The translations under genes and the position numbers were made by a program. This document shows, piece by piece, positions 52,995 through 61,142 of a DNA stretch of 64,000 nt. This stretch comes from Lewinellaceae bacterium (GTDB taxonomy: Bacteria; Bacteroidota; Bacteroidia; Chitinophagales; Saprospiraceae), in NCBI GenBank assembly GCA_020636075.1, contig JACJYO010000003.1, forward strand, positions 620,001 through 684,000, in the 5' to 3' direction. The notes beneath the pieces were generated by a model. It was not told the DNA's origin. It made no database searches and saw nothing but the letters and a program-made list of their open reading frames with translations. Every line of letters starts with the position of its first letter. Position 1 is the stretch's first letter.

Positions 52995-53261
52995 AATTGG
53001 AAGATTTTGAAAACCTGGATACGGTTCAGGGTCAGTTCCAAAAACTTCAATTGCCATGCCATTCGAATAGTGCGCTGAAAACCAGAACTTTCGGGCAATG
53101 TCTGTTTTTCAGAATGTTCGTTTCCGGACAGTGTGCTGTGCTGGAACCGGACAGTTTTTTACCGAGCCAAGAGTACCCGTTTTTTGTAAAATAAGACCTG
53201 AATACCCCAAAAGCCAACTGATACCCCGACTTTTGTTATACTGTGCTTAAATCACGTCTTT

Positions 53262-53960
53262 ATGAAATCAATTCTAGTCACCGGCGCTGCCGGAAATATG
53301 GGTCGGGCGGTGGTTAGCCGCTTTTTAACCGATGGGCATACGATACATGCCACCCTTGGGCATGGACACGATGCGCCACAATTTGAAACGACCTCCGGGG
53401 CCGGCCAGCTGTTTACGGCGCCGGTAGACCTTATGGATGCCGCGGCTTCGGAAAGTTTTATCAAGGGCATCATCGCCCGCGGGCAATCCATCGATGCAGC
53501 CGTTTGCATGGTGGGGGGCTGGCAGTCGGGTAGTTTGGCCGAAACGACCATGCAGGATTTGGACAAAATGTTCAAACTCAATTTTGCCACAGCTTTCAAT
53601 ATCGCGAGACCGCTTCTTGAATTTTTTGAAAAACAAGGGCACGGACAGTTTGTGTTTATCGGCGCGCGACCGGCCATCAATCCCGCAGATGGCAAAAACC
53701 AGGTGGCCTATGCCCTGTCCAAAGCACTGGTGTTTCATCTGGCTGAAATCATAAATGAGCAGGGAAAGGGAAAAATTATCAGTGCCGGCGTGCTCGTCCC
53801 ATCCATACTCGATACCCCGCAAAACCGCGCGGCCATGCCCGATGCCAACGCGGCAGACTGGGTCACACCCGAAGCAGCGGCCGATTCGATAGCCTTTCTT
53901 CTAAGTGAAACTGGTGAAAAGTTGCGGCAAACTGTACTGAAATTGTACAACAACGCCTGA
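53262..53960 (+). CDS. Short-chain dehydrogenase/reductase (SDR)
   Basis: NAD(P)-dependent oxidoreductase of 232 residues with the Rossmann fold. The cofactor loop is TGAAGNMGRAV (TGxxxxxG, residues 7-17), followed by VDLMDAAA and CMVGGWQSGS in place of the usual NNAG. The active-site region has GARPAINPADGKNQVAYALSKA with Tyr and Lys of the YxxxK motif and, unusually, no clear Ser in the expected position before it (IGARPA), so catalysis may be altered. Substrate is unknown. It is upstream of the redox cluster on the same strand with 81 bases to the next start, so it could be its first gene or independent. Confidence 0.85.
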   Translation: MKSILVTGAAGNMGRAVVSRFLTDGHTIHATLGHGHDAPQFETTSGAGQLFTAPVDLMDAAASESFIKGIIARGQSIDAAVCMVGGWQSGSLAETTMQDLDKMFKLNFATAFNIARPLLEFFEKQGHGQFVFIGARPAINPADGKNQVAYALSKALVFHLAEIINEQGKGKIISAGVLVPSILDTPQNRAAMPDANAADWVTPEAAADSIAFLLSETGEKLRQTVLKLYNNA

Positions 53961-54041
53961 AACCGGTAACTACAAAAGACTACCCTGGCGTGCCTGTCGC
54001 CGTTTTATGAAGAAAAAACAATCGTAGCAAAAACTGAACGT

Positions 54042-54269
54042 ATGGAAACAGCCCGTTTATTGATCTTGCTTTTTTACGCCTACCTGGTGGCCGGAGTGCT
54101 TTTCGCATGCGTGTTTCTCTGGCGTGGCATTGGCAATGTCGATGACGCGGCAAACGGCATTTCCTGGAAAACCCGCGCCCTGTTTTTTCCCGGGATTGTT
54201 GCGCTTTGGCCGGCACTTTGGCGAAGGTGGAAATCCAGTAAATCAACATGGCATGACACCTCAACTTAG
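54042..54269 (+). CDS. Small conserved-type membrane protein, first gene of the redox cluster
   Basis: 75-residue protein with one strong helix at the start (LLILLFYAYLVAGVLFACVFLW) and a second weaker one (ALFFPGIVALWPALWRRW). The pattern YLxAGxxFAxxFxWRGxxxxD then FxPGxVALWPxxxRRW is one I recall in small membrane proteins of several phyla, without known function. Its 3' end overlaps the next gene by 17 bases in another frame, so the two are translationally coupled. With the downstream genes it forms a cluster encoding an MsrQ-like/Rieske fusion, which suggests a role in membrane electron transfer, by context only. Confidence 0.75.
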   Translation: METARLLILLFYAYLVAGVLFACVFLWRGIGNVDDAANGISWKTRALFFPGIVALWPALWRRWKSSKSTWHDTST

Positions 54270-54669
54270 AAAAATACACCGCTACAGCTGGTTTGCACTG
54301 GCACTGGTACTTCCGGCAATCTGGGTGGCATCCATTTGGGTTATCCCCGAAGGCGTTTACCAAGACCCCGTGCGCCCCATGCAGGCAGATGCCTTGGAAA
54401 CCCTGGTCCGGAGCAAAGAATCCGAAGGTATGCGTTTCAGCCTCCGGCAAGATGCGTCGGGTGTTCAGCAGCAACTCGAAATCCTTATCCTGAAACCGCT
54501 GGCGCAGGCCAATGCCACGCTGGTGCTAGAAGCAGATCCCGAAGTAGTGCTTGGGCAGTTGGGTACGCGGGGTGTTTGGCGTTTTGCTTTGGAAAACCCG
54601 GTTGGCGATCTGCATTTGCGCGTTGAGAACCGGATCAAACAGGAAGTGTCCTTTCGGATTGTTTTGTAA
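54253..54669 (+). CDS. Membrane-anchored protein of unknown function in the redox cluster
   Basis: 138-residue protein with an N-terminal membrane anchor (WFALALVLPAIWVASIWVIP) and a soluble, probably periplasmic domain of about 105 residues, which ends in beta-like strands (ANATLVLEADPEVVLGQLG, GVWRFALENPVGDLHLRVEN, KQEVSFRIVL). No cysteine or haem motif is visible, so it does not look like an electron carrier itself. I do not recognise the family. The start at 54253 overlaps the previous gene, and the next gene begins 19 bases after its stop, so it lies in the middle of one transcript. Confidence 0.72.
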   Translation: MTPQLRKIHRYSWFALALVLPAIWVASIWVIPEGVYQDPVRPMQADALETLVRSKESEGMRFSLRQDASGVQQQLEILILKPLAQANATLVLEADPEVVLGQLGTRGVWRFALENPVGDLHLRVENRIKQEVSFRIVL

Positions 54670-54688
54670 AAAAATGTAGAACCAGATT

Positions 54689-55762
54689 ATGTCGCTCTCC
54701 TACGAACCTGTCCACTGGACACCGCACAAAAAACTGTACGACAGGCTTATCCTGGTCTTTGTGCTGGTGTACCTGTTGTTGTTCAGCGTGCTCAATTTGT
54801 GGCTACACCCGCAGATCACGGCGGAAACGCTGGTCATCCGCGCTACCGGAACCCTGGCTTTTTTAATGCTGCATGTTATCCTTAGCATCGGGCCCTTGTG
54901 CCGGCTCAATCCCCGGTTTTTACCCCTGTTGTACAACCGGCGGCATTTGGGCGTGAGCATGTTTTTGATTGCACTGGTCCACGGCGTTTTCAACCTGGTC
55001 CAGTTCCATAGTCTGGGCAATGTGGACCCATTGGTGTCGCTGTTTACCTCGAATATGCAGTATGGGTCGCTGGCGCGTTTCCCGTTCCAGGCTCCGGGAT
55101 TTTTTGCCCTGATCATACTGTTTTTGATGGCCGCTACCAGCCACGATTTTTGGCTGAAAAACCTCACACCCCCCATTTGGAAGACCCTGCACATGTTGGT
55201 GTACGCTGCCTATGCGATGCTGGTATTGCACGTCATGCTTGGCGTGATCCAGCTGGAAAAATCACCGGTATTGATCGGCTTGATTGGGCTGGGCATGTTT
55301 ACCATTATTAGTCTGCATCTGGCTGCGGCGATCAGGCAACTGCGCACCGACACCGACCGGGCGGCAGCCGGGACCGGCCAACAACCGCTAAACAACGATT
55401 TTTTATATGCCTGCGAGTTGGACGATATTCCGGAAAACCGGGCAAAAATGCTGATCCTCAACGGGCAGAATATCGCCCTGTTCAAGTACGACGGCAAGTT
55501 GTCGGCGGTGCACAACCTGTGCAAGCACCAGAATGGCCCGCTTGGCGAAGGCAAGATCATCGATGGCTGCATCACCTGCCCCTGGCACGGTTACCAATAC
55601 CTGCCGGAAAACGGGCAGTCGCCACCGCCTTTCACCGAAAAAGTATGCACCTACGATGTTCAGGTGGAGGGCACCCGGGTGTATGTGAACCCGGCGCCGT
55701 ATCCCGAGGGTACGCCGCGCCCCCCGGCTGTTTACGCATCGCCCGGGGCAGGCGATTTTTGA
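54689..55762 (+). CDS. Fusion of ferric-reductase-like (MsrQ/YedZ-type) membrane domain and Rieske [2Fe-2S] domain
   Basis: 357-residue protein. Residues 1-215 hold about six membrane helices with paired histidines typical of haem b in ferric reductase-like domains: His62, His86 and His98 (RRHLGVSMFLIALVH), His168 and His181 (TLHMLVYAAYAMLVLH). Residues ~236-345 are a Rieske domain: Cys278-x-His280 (NLCKHQNGPLGEG) and Cys297-x-x-His300 (CITCPWHGYQY) bind the cluster. MsrQ normally passes electrons from flavin reductase or quinol to periplasmic MsrP; having a Rieske domain as its own tail is unusual to me. The Rieske domain is probably cytoplasmic or periplasmic depending on helix count. It is the core gene of the cluster. 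Confidence 0.85.
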   Translation: MSLSYEPVHWTPHKKLYDRLILVFVLVYLLLFSVLNLWLHPQITAETLVIRATGTLAFLMLHVILSIGPLCRLNPRFLPLLYNRRHLGVSMFLIALVHGVFNLVQFHSLGNVDPLVSLFTSNMQYGSLARFPFQAPGFFALIILFLMAATSHDFWLKNLTPPIWKTLHMLVYAAYAMLVLHVMLGVIQLEKSPVLIGLIGLGMFTIISLHLAAAIRQLRTDTDRAAAGTGQQPLNNDFLYACELDDIPENRAKMLILNGQNIALFKYDGKLSAVHNLCKHQNGPLGEGKIIDGCITCPWHGYQYLPENGQSPPPFTEKVCTYDVQVEGTRVYVNPAPYPEGTPRPPAVYASPGAGDF

Positions 55763-55783
55763 GACAGGTTAAACACGAAAACA

Positions 55784-56599
55784 ATGCAAGAAAATTCAGA
55801 ATTCTATATCGGCTGGCAGGCCGAAGTGCCACCGGGCATTGCGCGGACGGTGCGCCGGTATGTCCTCGCGTTGGCTGTGTTGGTGCCACTATTTGTTGTG
55901 CTGCTGACGGTGTTTCAACGCGGCTTTTCCAATGCCGTATTTGAATATGGAAAACAGACAACCTTGGAAGGTGTATACACGGTAGCGCCCGTTCCTTTTT
56001 TAACCCTTCAAAACGGTACAGACGCCGCCGGCCGGCCTGTTTTTCAAAAAATACTGCTGGTCGGGCCGGGTAAATTCGGGTTTCAGACGGAAGTGCCAAA
56101 CCCGCTGGAGAAGCACGCTACGGATGGCGAAACCGTCAAAGCGTCGGGCTTCCTGATCTACCACGATGGCAAAACCGCGATGGAAGTTTCCGGGTTTCAA
56201 ACAATTGCCCCTGCGCTGCCTCAAGCCACAGGCCGCAGGCCAAATGCCACCCTTGGAAAGGTGCGTTTGCGCGGTGAGGTCACCGATCCCAAATGCCTGC
56301 TCGGCGTGATGAAACCCGGCCAGGGCAAACCCCACCGCGATTGTGCAGTGCGCTGCCTTGCCGGTGGCATCCCGCCGGTTTTGAAGGTGGCCAATGCAAC
56401 CGGTGCTTCGGAATACTACCTGTTGGCCGGCCCTGACGGTGAGTCCATCAATGCGCGTATACTCGAATACGCAGGTGATGGCGTGGAACTCTGCGGCACG
56501 CTGGAACAATCGGACGATTGGCTGATCCTGTATGTTGATCTGAACAGCCTGAAGCGCATAAACAAATGGGTGTTGAACCCCGGACCGATGTGTCAGTAG
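55784..56599 (+). CDS. Membrane-anchored cysteine-containing protein, last gene of the redox cluster
   Basis: 271 residues. A membrane anchor lies at about 24-46 (RYVLALAVLVPLFVVLLTVF), followed by a soluble region. The central part includes TDPKCLLGVMKPGQGKPHRD then CAVRCLAGGIPPVL, three cysteines and a His in a conserved-looking block; GVELCGTLEQSDDWLILYVD adds a fourth and the C-terminal MCQ a fifth. The spacing could bind a metal or form disulfides, but I do not recognise a family. It starts 21 bases after the Rieske fusion, so it belongs to the same transcript, and the block is a good candidate for a partner accepting electrons from it. That role is inference. Confidence 0.72.
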   Translation: MQENSEFYIGWQAEVPPGIARTVRRYVLALAVLVPLFVVLLTVFQRGFSNAVFEYGKQTTLEGVYTVAPVPFLTLQNGTDAAGRPVFQKILLVGPGKFGFQTEVPNPLEKHATDGETVKASGFLIYHDGKTAMEVSGFQTIAPALPQATGRRPNATLGKVRLRGEVTDPKCLLGVMKPGQGKPHRDCAVRCLAGGIPPVLKVANATGASEYYLLAGPDGESINARILEYAGDGVELCGTLEQSDDWLILYVDLNSLKRINKWVLNPGPMCQ

Positions 56600-56740
56600 T
56601 TGGCGGCTGTGCCAAATGGTAATTGCGCATGGCAACAGTTCAAACGGTGGCAATAACACCTGTCGTGGCGCTGACGTAGTGAAAAAATCTCCCTTTGCTT
56701 GGCCGTCAAATCCGTATAATTGGGGCGTAAACACCATTGC

Positions 56741-58054
56741 ATGCCACGGACCCTGCTGAAAATACTGTTCCTGCTGCTCGCCCTCTGCCTCGTCCTGATT
56801 TGGGCAAAGGTATTCCCGCGTCCGGCGTGGTTGCCTGCGGAAATCGAGCCCTGGACGGCTATTCCCAGCATTCTGCTTGCCATCGTTCAGTGGCGGGAAG
56901 AACTCCTGGAAAAAGCCCGCGACTTGGCGCCCCACCCGGCGCCCAAATACCTCGCAACGCCGCCTTCCGAACTGACCAGCGGCGTCATTCCACGGCCCTA
57001 CGAGCTCCGCGATTTGCGGCGCCAACTGCGGCACAGTACCAAACCGGTAGTGATTTGCGGTATTGGAGGCCTGGGCAAAACGACCTTCGCCCAACTGTAT
57101 TGCCAACGTTTCGGCGGTTCCTACCGGCAGGTGGTTTGGCTGAGCGCCAGTGCCGTGTTTAGCGGCGCCAGCATCCGCGAATCAGACAACGCCGAGTACT
57201 TCCTGCGCGCCTTCATCGAAGACCGTACCCTGCTCAGCAAACTAAACGTCGTTTTTGAAGACCGTGACACCGCCAAGGAGCGCTTCGACAAGGTGATCGC
57301 CCGGCTGGCTGACGAGGAAGGCCCCATGCTGCTGGTGGTCGACAATGCCCCGGAAGCAGCGGCACGATTCACCACCGAACTCAGCCGCCTCAAAAACTGG
57401 CGCATCCTGCTGACCTCCCGCGATGAAATCCACAACATGGATTGCTATCGCCTCGATGTGCTGCCGCCCCAGCGCGCCGCGCAGTTGTTCTGCAACATCT
57501 ACGGCGAACGCAGCACCGACCCGGCTATCGACACCGTCATCCGCGCTTACGGCTACCACACCCTGACCATCGAACTGCTGGCTGCCTACGCCCGCGAGAA
57601 AAATATCCAGCCTTCCGAACTGCAGAACGAACTCGAAGCGCGCGGATTGCTCCAGCTCGATGCCCTGCACCTGGGCCTGCCCAATGCACCAAAAATGCAA
57701 TCGCTTTCGGAGCACTTGCTGCAAACCTTCCTGCTCGAACTCGACGAAAACGAGCAGGAGATCATGCGCTACATGTGTCTTTTGCCGCCCTCCAATACGC
57801 CGCTGGAGCCCGGATTAATGTCTGAAAATTTTCTTTGCACCCTGTTCGGCAAAGAAGCCGATAAGGTTGCTTTTCAAAATACGCTGCGCAGCCTCGCCCG
57901 CCTGCACTGGCTGGTGAAGGAGGCCGGGGAATTTCGCTGCCATCCGGTGGTGGCGGAAACGGCTAAAGTGCAGCTTGTTACCGGATGCGGAGAATTGTGC
58001 GGTGCTGATAGAAAAGGTGACGGAGTTGCTGGTGCCGGATATGGCCACGAATGA
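56741..58054 (+). CDS. NB-ARC (STAND, NLR-like) NTPase with N-terminal membrane segment, frameshifted
   Basis: N-terminal part of a STAND ATPase. A membrane helix (LLKILFLLLALCLVLIWAKV) precedes the NB-ARC domain: P-loop GIGGLGKTT at 107-115, Walker B GPMLLVVDNA, sensor segment WRILLTSRDE, GYHTLTIELLAAYA in place of the GLPL region and a winged-helix part with FRCHPVVAE. Bacterial NB-ARC proteins with TPR tails act as immune sensors, so this was probably a membrane-tethered defence protein. Near 57975 the coding frame shifts: the sense frame continues as LPDAENCAVLIEKVTELLVP in another frame, and at least two further shifts follow. The start at 56741 is ATG. The first 1.3 kb is GC-rich (41/60 at 57301-57360), unlike the TPR tail. 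Confidence 0.82.
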   Translation: MPRTLLKILFLLLALCLVLIWAKVFPRPAWLPAEIEPWTAIPSILLAIVQWREELLEKARDLAPHPAPKYLATPPSELTSGVIPRPYELRDLRRQLRHSTKPVVICGIGGLGKTTFAQLYCQRFGGSYRQVVWLSASAVFSGASIRESDNAEYFLRAFIEDRTLLSKLNVVFEDRDTAKERFDKVIARLADEEGPMLLVVDNAPEAAARFTTELSRLKNWRILLTSRDEIHNMDCYRLDVLPPQRAAQLFCNIYGERSTDPAIDTVIRAYGYHTLTIELLAAYAREKNIQPSELQNELEARGLLQLDALHLGLPNAPKMQSLSEHLLQTFLLELDENEQEIMRYMCLLPPSNTPLEPGLMSENFLCTLFGKEADKVAFQNTLRSLARLHWLVKEAGEFRCHPVVAETAKVQLVTGCGELCGADRKGDGVAGAGYGHE

Positions 58055-58361
58055 ACTGATGATCAACCGCGCGCATTTTGCGCCATTGGGGAGGCGGTGT
58101 TTGGTGGACTTTGGAAGGAGAGTGGGATTTTGTGGAGGCGGATGAATTGGTGGCCAGCCTTGCGCTTCGTTTGGGAGCCTTTATGATGCTTTGGGTGAGT
58201 TCGCCAAGGCATTGTATTTCAAAATGAAAATGGTTGCCATTCGGGAAAAGGTGTTGTCGGCAGATCATGTTGATTTGGCTACATCGTACAATAATCTTGC
58301 GGCGACTTACTTTTATTTAGGCAACTTTAAAAAATGCAAGGAATATCGGGATAGTTCAATT
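58055..58361 (+). pseudogene. Decayed middle of the NB-ARC/TPR gene
   Basis: Out-of-frame remnants can be read in sequence: LPDMATNELMINRAHFAPL in one frame, WDFVEADELVASLALRLGAF in a second and YFKMKMVAIREKVLSADHVD in a third, the last being a TPR repeat ending NNLAATYFYLGNFKKCKEYR just before the IS256-type end. The pieces join the NB-ARC domain to the TPR tail beyond the insertion. Confidence 0.75.
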
Positions 58362-59728
58362 AAGTGTGTCTGAGGTTAAAAATTAATTTCAATCTTGGCG
58401 CTTCGCGCCGCTTGGAGGCCGTAGGCGGAAAGCGGCGCGAAGCGCGCTCATTTATTTTTCTACCAGGTGCCTGGAATACCGTTCTCCGTACATCTGGATC
58501 AGTTCTCTTTGGATGGATTTCCATCCTAAAGCATTCCTTTTCAGGACTTCTCATTGTGCATCAAGCAAAGATAGATTTGCTTAATGAGTGCGGTGTCTGA
58601 GACCCATGCTGCTTTGCCCTTAATGAGTTTGCGAATAATGCGGTGCAATGCCTCGACAGGGTTGGTCGTATAGATCATTCGACGCAAATCCTTGGGGTAA
58701 TCCATAAAGGCCATCAACTCTTCCCAATCCCTTTCCCAACTGTCTACCAAACTGCCATATTTGCCACCCCAGGCTACCGCAAATGCCTCCAGTGCGGTTC
58801 TGGCTGCTTCCTGGAGAGCGCCGTGTAAACGGTGCGTAAACCCTTGCGTACCGATTTGAGATCCTTGTCGTCGACAAAGCGGGTAGAACTACGCACTTTA
58901 TGCACGATACACTTCTGGATAATTGCCAGGGGTAAACCTCTGAAATGGCTTCGCTAAAGCCGGCCAAATCGTCCGTACAGAAGACCAATACATCTTCCAC
59001 GCCCCGTTCTTTAAATCTTCCAAAACCAGACCCCAGCGGCTAGCACCCTCATTTTCATTGATATACAGGCCCAACAAGTCGCGCTGACCCTCCGCATCAA
59101 TCCCGTACACCGTGTAGAATGCCCGACTAGTGTATTGCCCTTCGTAGCGCACCTTAAAATGCACCGCATCCAAATAGATGATCGCATACATCGAGCGCAA
59201 ACGACGGCTGCGCCAGGACTGTATTTCCGGAAGCACTTTGTCCGTAATGGCGGAAATCTTGCCCGCAGAAACCGATATACCGTATAACTTGGCTAACAAT
59301 CGACGTACATCCTCTACGGAATTGCCCTGAGCATATAAAGCGATAATTTGCTCGTCTACTCCACTGGACAACTCCCGCTGACCCTTTTCTAACAACTCAG
59401 GCTCAAAGTCCCCATTGCGGTCCTGAGGTGTCCGGATCGATAGCGGTCCCGCAGCAGACAATACCTGCTTTGACGTGTAGCCGTTGCGCTTGTTCTCCTG
59501 ACCCGAGGCGCGTTCTTCATCCAGAAAATCGGTAGCCTCACCATCCAACATCTTGTTCACCATCGATTGGAGTAACTCACTAAATACACTACCTTCACTC
59601 AGCAAAGGCTTTTTTGAATACAAGTGTTCTACCATGCGATCGCGTAGATTGGCATCCGGGATTAAGTCCTCAAGTGTCTCTTTCTTTTTCTTCTTTGCCA
59701 TAATGCGTTAAGTTAAGCAGACACACTT
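58362..59728 (-). mobile_element. IS256-family insertion sequence, decayed
   Basis: Ends are marked by AAGTGTGTCTG at 58362-58372 and CAGACACACTT at 59718-59728, an 11-base terminal inverted repeat. The interior holds one broken transposase gene on the minus strand. I found no clean 8-base target duplication outside the ends, so adjacent sequence may have been deleted or the ends may extend slightly. It interrupts the TPR part of the NB-ARC gene. Confidence 0.85.
58452..59701 (-). pseudogene. IS256-family (Mutator-like) transposase with several frameshifts
   Basis: Reading frames in order: ATG at 59701 gives 230 good residues (KRNGYTSKQVLSAAGPLSIR, YLDAVHFKVRYEGQY with the first Asp, LLGLYINENEGASRWGLVLE). 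At about 59000 the frame changes to VEDVLVFCTDDLAGFSEAIS (second Asp), then near 58925 to another frame, then at 58750-58541 to DYPKDLRRMIYTTNPVEALH, and near 58545 to KSIQRELIQMYGERYSRHLV before the stop at 58452. At least three shifts make a full enzyme impossible without correction, so it is a pseudogene. An intact relative would be about 400 residues. Confidence 0.85.
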
Positions 59729-59734
59729 TAATGA

Positions 59735-60370
59735 ACAGTCTCGGAATATCTTGAAAAATCTCTAGGCATTTGGGGGAAAGTATTACCACCAGAGCATCCT
59801 GATTTAGCACGATTGTACAATAATATTGCCATCACCTACGGTGCAATTGGCGAACATCAGGACCGCTTGGAGTACGATGAAAAATCTCTGGCAATTTGGA
59901 AAAAAATTTTGCCGCCAGAACATCCTGATTTAGCACGATCGTACAACAACCTGGCAGAAGCTTACGGTGCAATAGGTGAACATCATAACCGCCTGAAGTA
60001 CAATGAGAAAGCCCTGATTATTCGTGAAAAAATATTGTCATCGGACCATCCAGATTTAGCAGTATCGTACAATAACCTAGCCGAAACCTACGGTGCCTTG
60101 GGAGAGCATCAAAAAAGGTTAGATTATAATAAAAAAGCTCTTTCCATTCGTGAAAAAGCATTTTCGCCGGAGCATCCTGATTTAGCACTATCCTTCAATA
60201 ATCTTGCTTGGACTTACCACGACTTAGGTGATTTGAACAACGCCGTAAATTATATGCGCAAGGCAGTAGCCATTTGGGAAAAAACATTACCGGATACGCA
60301 TCCGTATGTGGAGGAGTCAAAAAGGGACTTGGCTACTTTAGAGGAAAAACTGCGCAAACAAAAAGGCTAA
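59735..60370 (+). CDS. TPR tail of the disrupted NB-ARC gene (C-terminal fragment)
   Basis: The frame opens at 59735 without an ATG and reads EYLEKSLGIWGKVLPPEHPD followed by four further copies of a 42-residue kinesin-light-chain-type TPR unit (LARSYNNLAEAYGAIGEH and LAVSYNNLAETYGALGEH are two). The DNA repeat is exactly 126 bases: the word GAxCATCCxGATTTAGCA starts at 59792, 59918, 60044 and 60170. The last unit (LALSFNNLAWTYHDLGDLNN) is capped by KSKRDLATLEEKLRKQ-like helix and the stop at 60370. TTG at 59813 could start a 185-residue protein, but this is better read as the 3' end of the gene broken by the IS256-type element. It is much less GC-rich (22/60 at 60121-60180) than the NB-ARC part. 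Confidence 0.8.
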   Translation, partial: TVSEYLEKSLGIWGKVLPPEHPDLARLYNNIAITYGAIGEHQDRLEYDEKSLAIWKKILPPEHPDLARSYNNLAEAYGAIGEHHNRLKYNEKALIIREKILSSDHPDLAVSYNNLAETYGALGEHQKRLDYNKKALSIREKAFSPEHPDLALSFNNLAWTYHDLGDLNNAVNYMRKAVAIWEKTLPDTHPYVEESKRDLATLEEKLRKQKG

Positions 60371-60372
60371 GA

Positions 60373-60654
60373 TCAAAGCAAATTTTCCATACGGTTATCA
60401 ATAACCAGAACGATATGGATATCTGAATCCTGCAACGCATAGACCAGGGAGACGTTTTTGGTGATTACACAACGTCGCAGGCCTGGAAGCGTGGGTGTTG
60501 GCGGGCACAAATGATTGTGTTTCTTCAACCGCTTCAGGAGCTTTTCCAGTTTTTCATCCAATTCAAGCGCAGCAGCAGTTGAAAAATAGTACGTCGTTTC
60601 TAAAATGGCGAGATAGGCGGCTTCTGCCTTGGGCGACCAAATAATTTCAGGCAT
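60373..60654 (-). CDS. RelE/ParE-family toxin
   Basis: 93-residue protein of the ParE/RelE fold: IIWSPKAEAAYLAILETTYY at the start (helix pair), LDEKLEKLLKRLKKHNHLCP, then the strands GLRRCVITKNVSLVYALQDS and DIHIVLVIDNRM. The Arg-Arg followed by the Val-Tyr strand fits the family. Whether it cleaves mRNA on the ribosome or poisons gyrase cannot be told. It starts 7 bases after the antitoxin gene stop, as in a typical antitoxin-toxin operon. It converges with the TPR fragment, 2 bases away. Confidence 0.85.
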   Translation of the reverse strand: MPEIIWSPKAEAAYLAILETTYYFSTAAALELDEKLEKLLKRLKKHNHLCPPTPTLPGLRRCVITKNVSLVYALQDSDIHIVLVIDNRMENLL

Positions 60655-60661
60655 TATAGTG

Positions 60662-60916
60662 TTATTGGGCGCTGCGCAAATCCTGTAACAACTGTTTCAC
60701 GTTTGACCGAACCTGTTCATGCGAGATGCCTTTGCCATCGGCCAGTTGCTTTCGACCTTCCAAAATGAGCTGGCGCTCTTTTTCAGATATTTCCTGCCAC
60801 CAGTCTTTTTCCTCACGGATGATTCCAAACCACTCCAGCAGAAGCGCCAGCTTGGCCGGATCATCGGTCTCCGAAATCATGCGCAAGAGATCGTTTTTTA
60901 ATTCGATGGTCGTCAT
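60662..60916 (-). CDS. Putative antitoxin of the RelE/ParE pair
   Basis: 84-residue acidic and basic protein placed directly before the toxin gene. Sequence MTTIELKNDLLRMISETDDP resembles the N-terminal part of short antitoxins common in Bacteroidota beside ParE-type toxins, with a second half EEKDWWQEISEKERQLILEG then a basic HEQVRSNVKQLLQDLR tail that may wrap the toxin. No clear helix-turn-helix is seen, so operon autoregulation is uncertain. The start at 60916 is chosen over ATG-like codons a few residues upstream by fit. 60917-61051 has no feature I can name. Confidence 0.75.
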   Translation of the reverse strand: MTTIELKNDLLRMISETDDPAKLALLLEWFGIIREEKDWWQEISEKERQLILEGRKQLADGKGISHEQVRSNVKQLLQDLRSAQ

Positions 60917-61051
60917 AGTCAGCAATGTTTTAACAAAAATAAGCCCTTCTGAGAAAAAATCTACATTTCTATGCTACCCAAAGGGGTTTTGCCATGGCGG
61001 TATCATTACAATTTACCAGTAATTTATTTCAATATTTCCATCCCAGAGACA

Positions 61052-61095
61052 AGACATGGAGCGCACAAAGGAATTACTCCGTGCGCTCCATGTCT
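61052..61095. terminator. Strong hairpin downstream of porU
   Basis: AGACATGGAGCGCAC (61052-61066) pairs perfectly over 15 bases with GTGCGCTCCATGTCT (61081-61095), loop 14 bases. It lies about 50 bases after the porU stop, so it probably ends porU transcription. Confidence 0.7.
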
Positions 61096-61142
61096 CGTGG
61101 TAAATAACATGCTCTACGACGGCATCACCAGATTTAATCCCC

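Noticed and set aside
56000..57106. Antisense frame of 368 codons across the end of the redox cluster and the NB-ARC start
   Set aside because: It overlaps two well supported sense genes and the gap between them and shows no domain.
59792..60187. Possible non-coding minisatellite
   Set aside because: The period of 126 bases is a multiple of three and translates to clean 42-residue TPR units, so it is coding.
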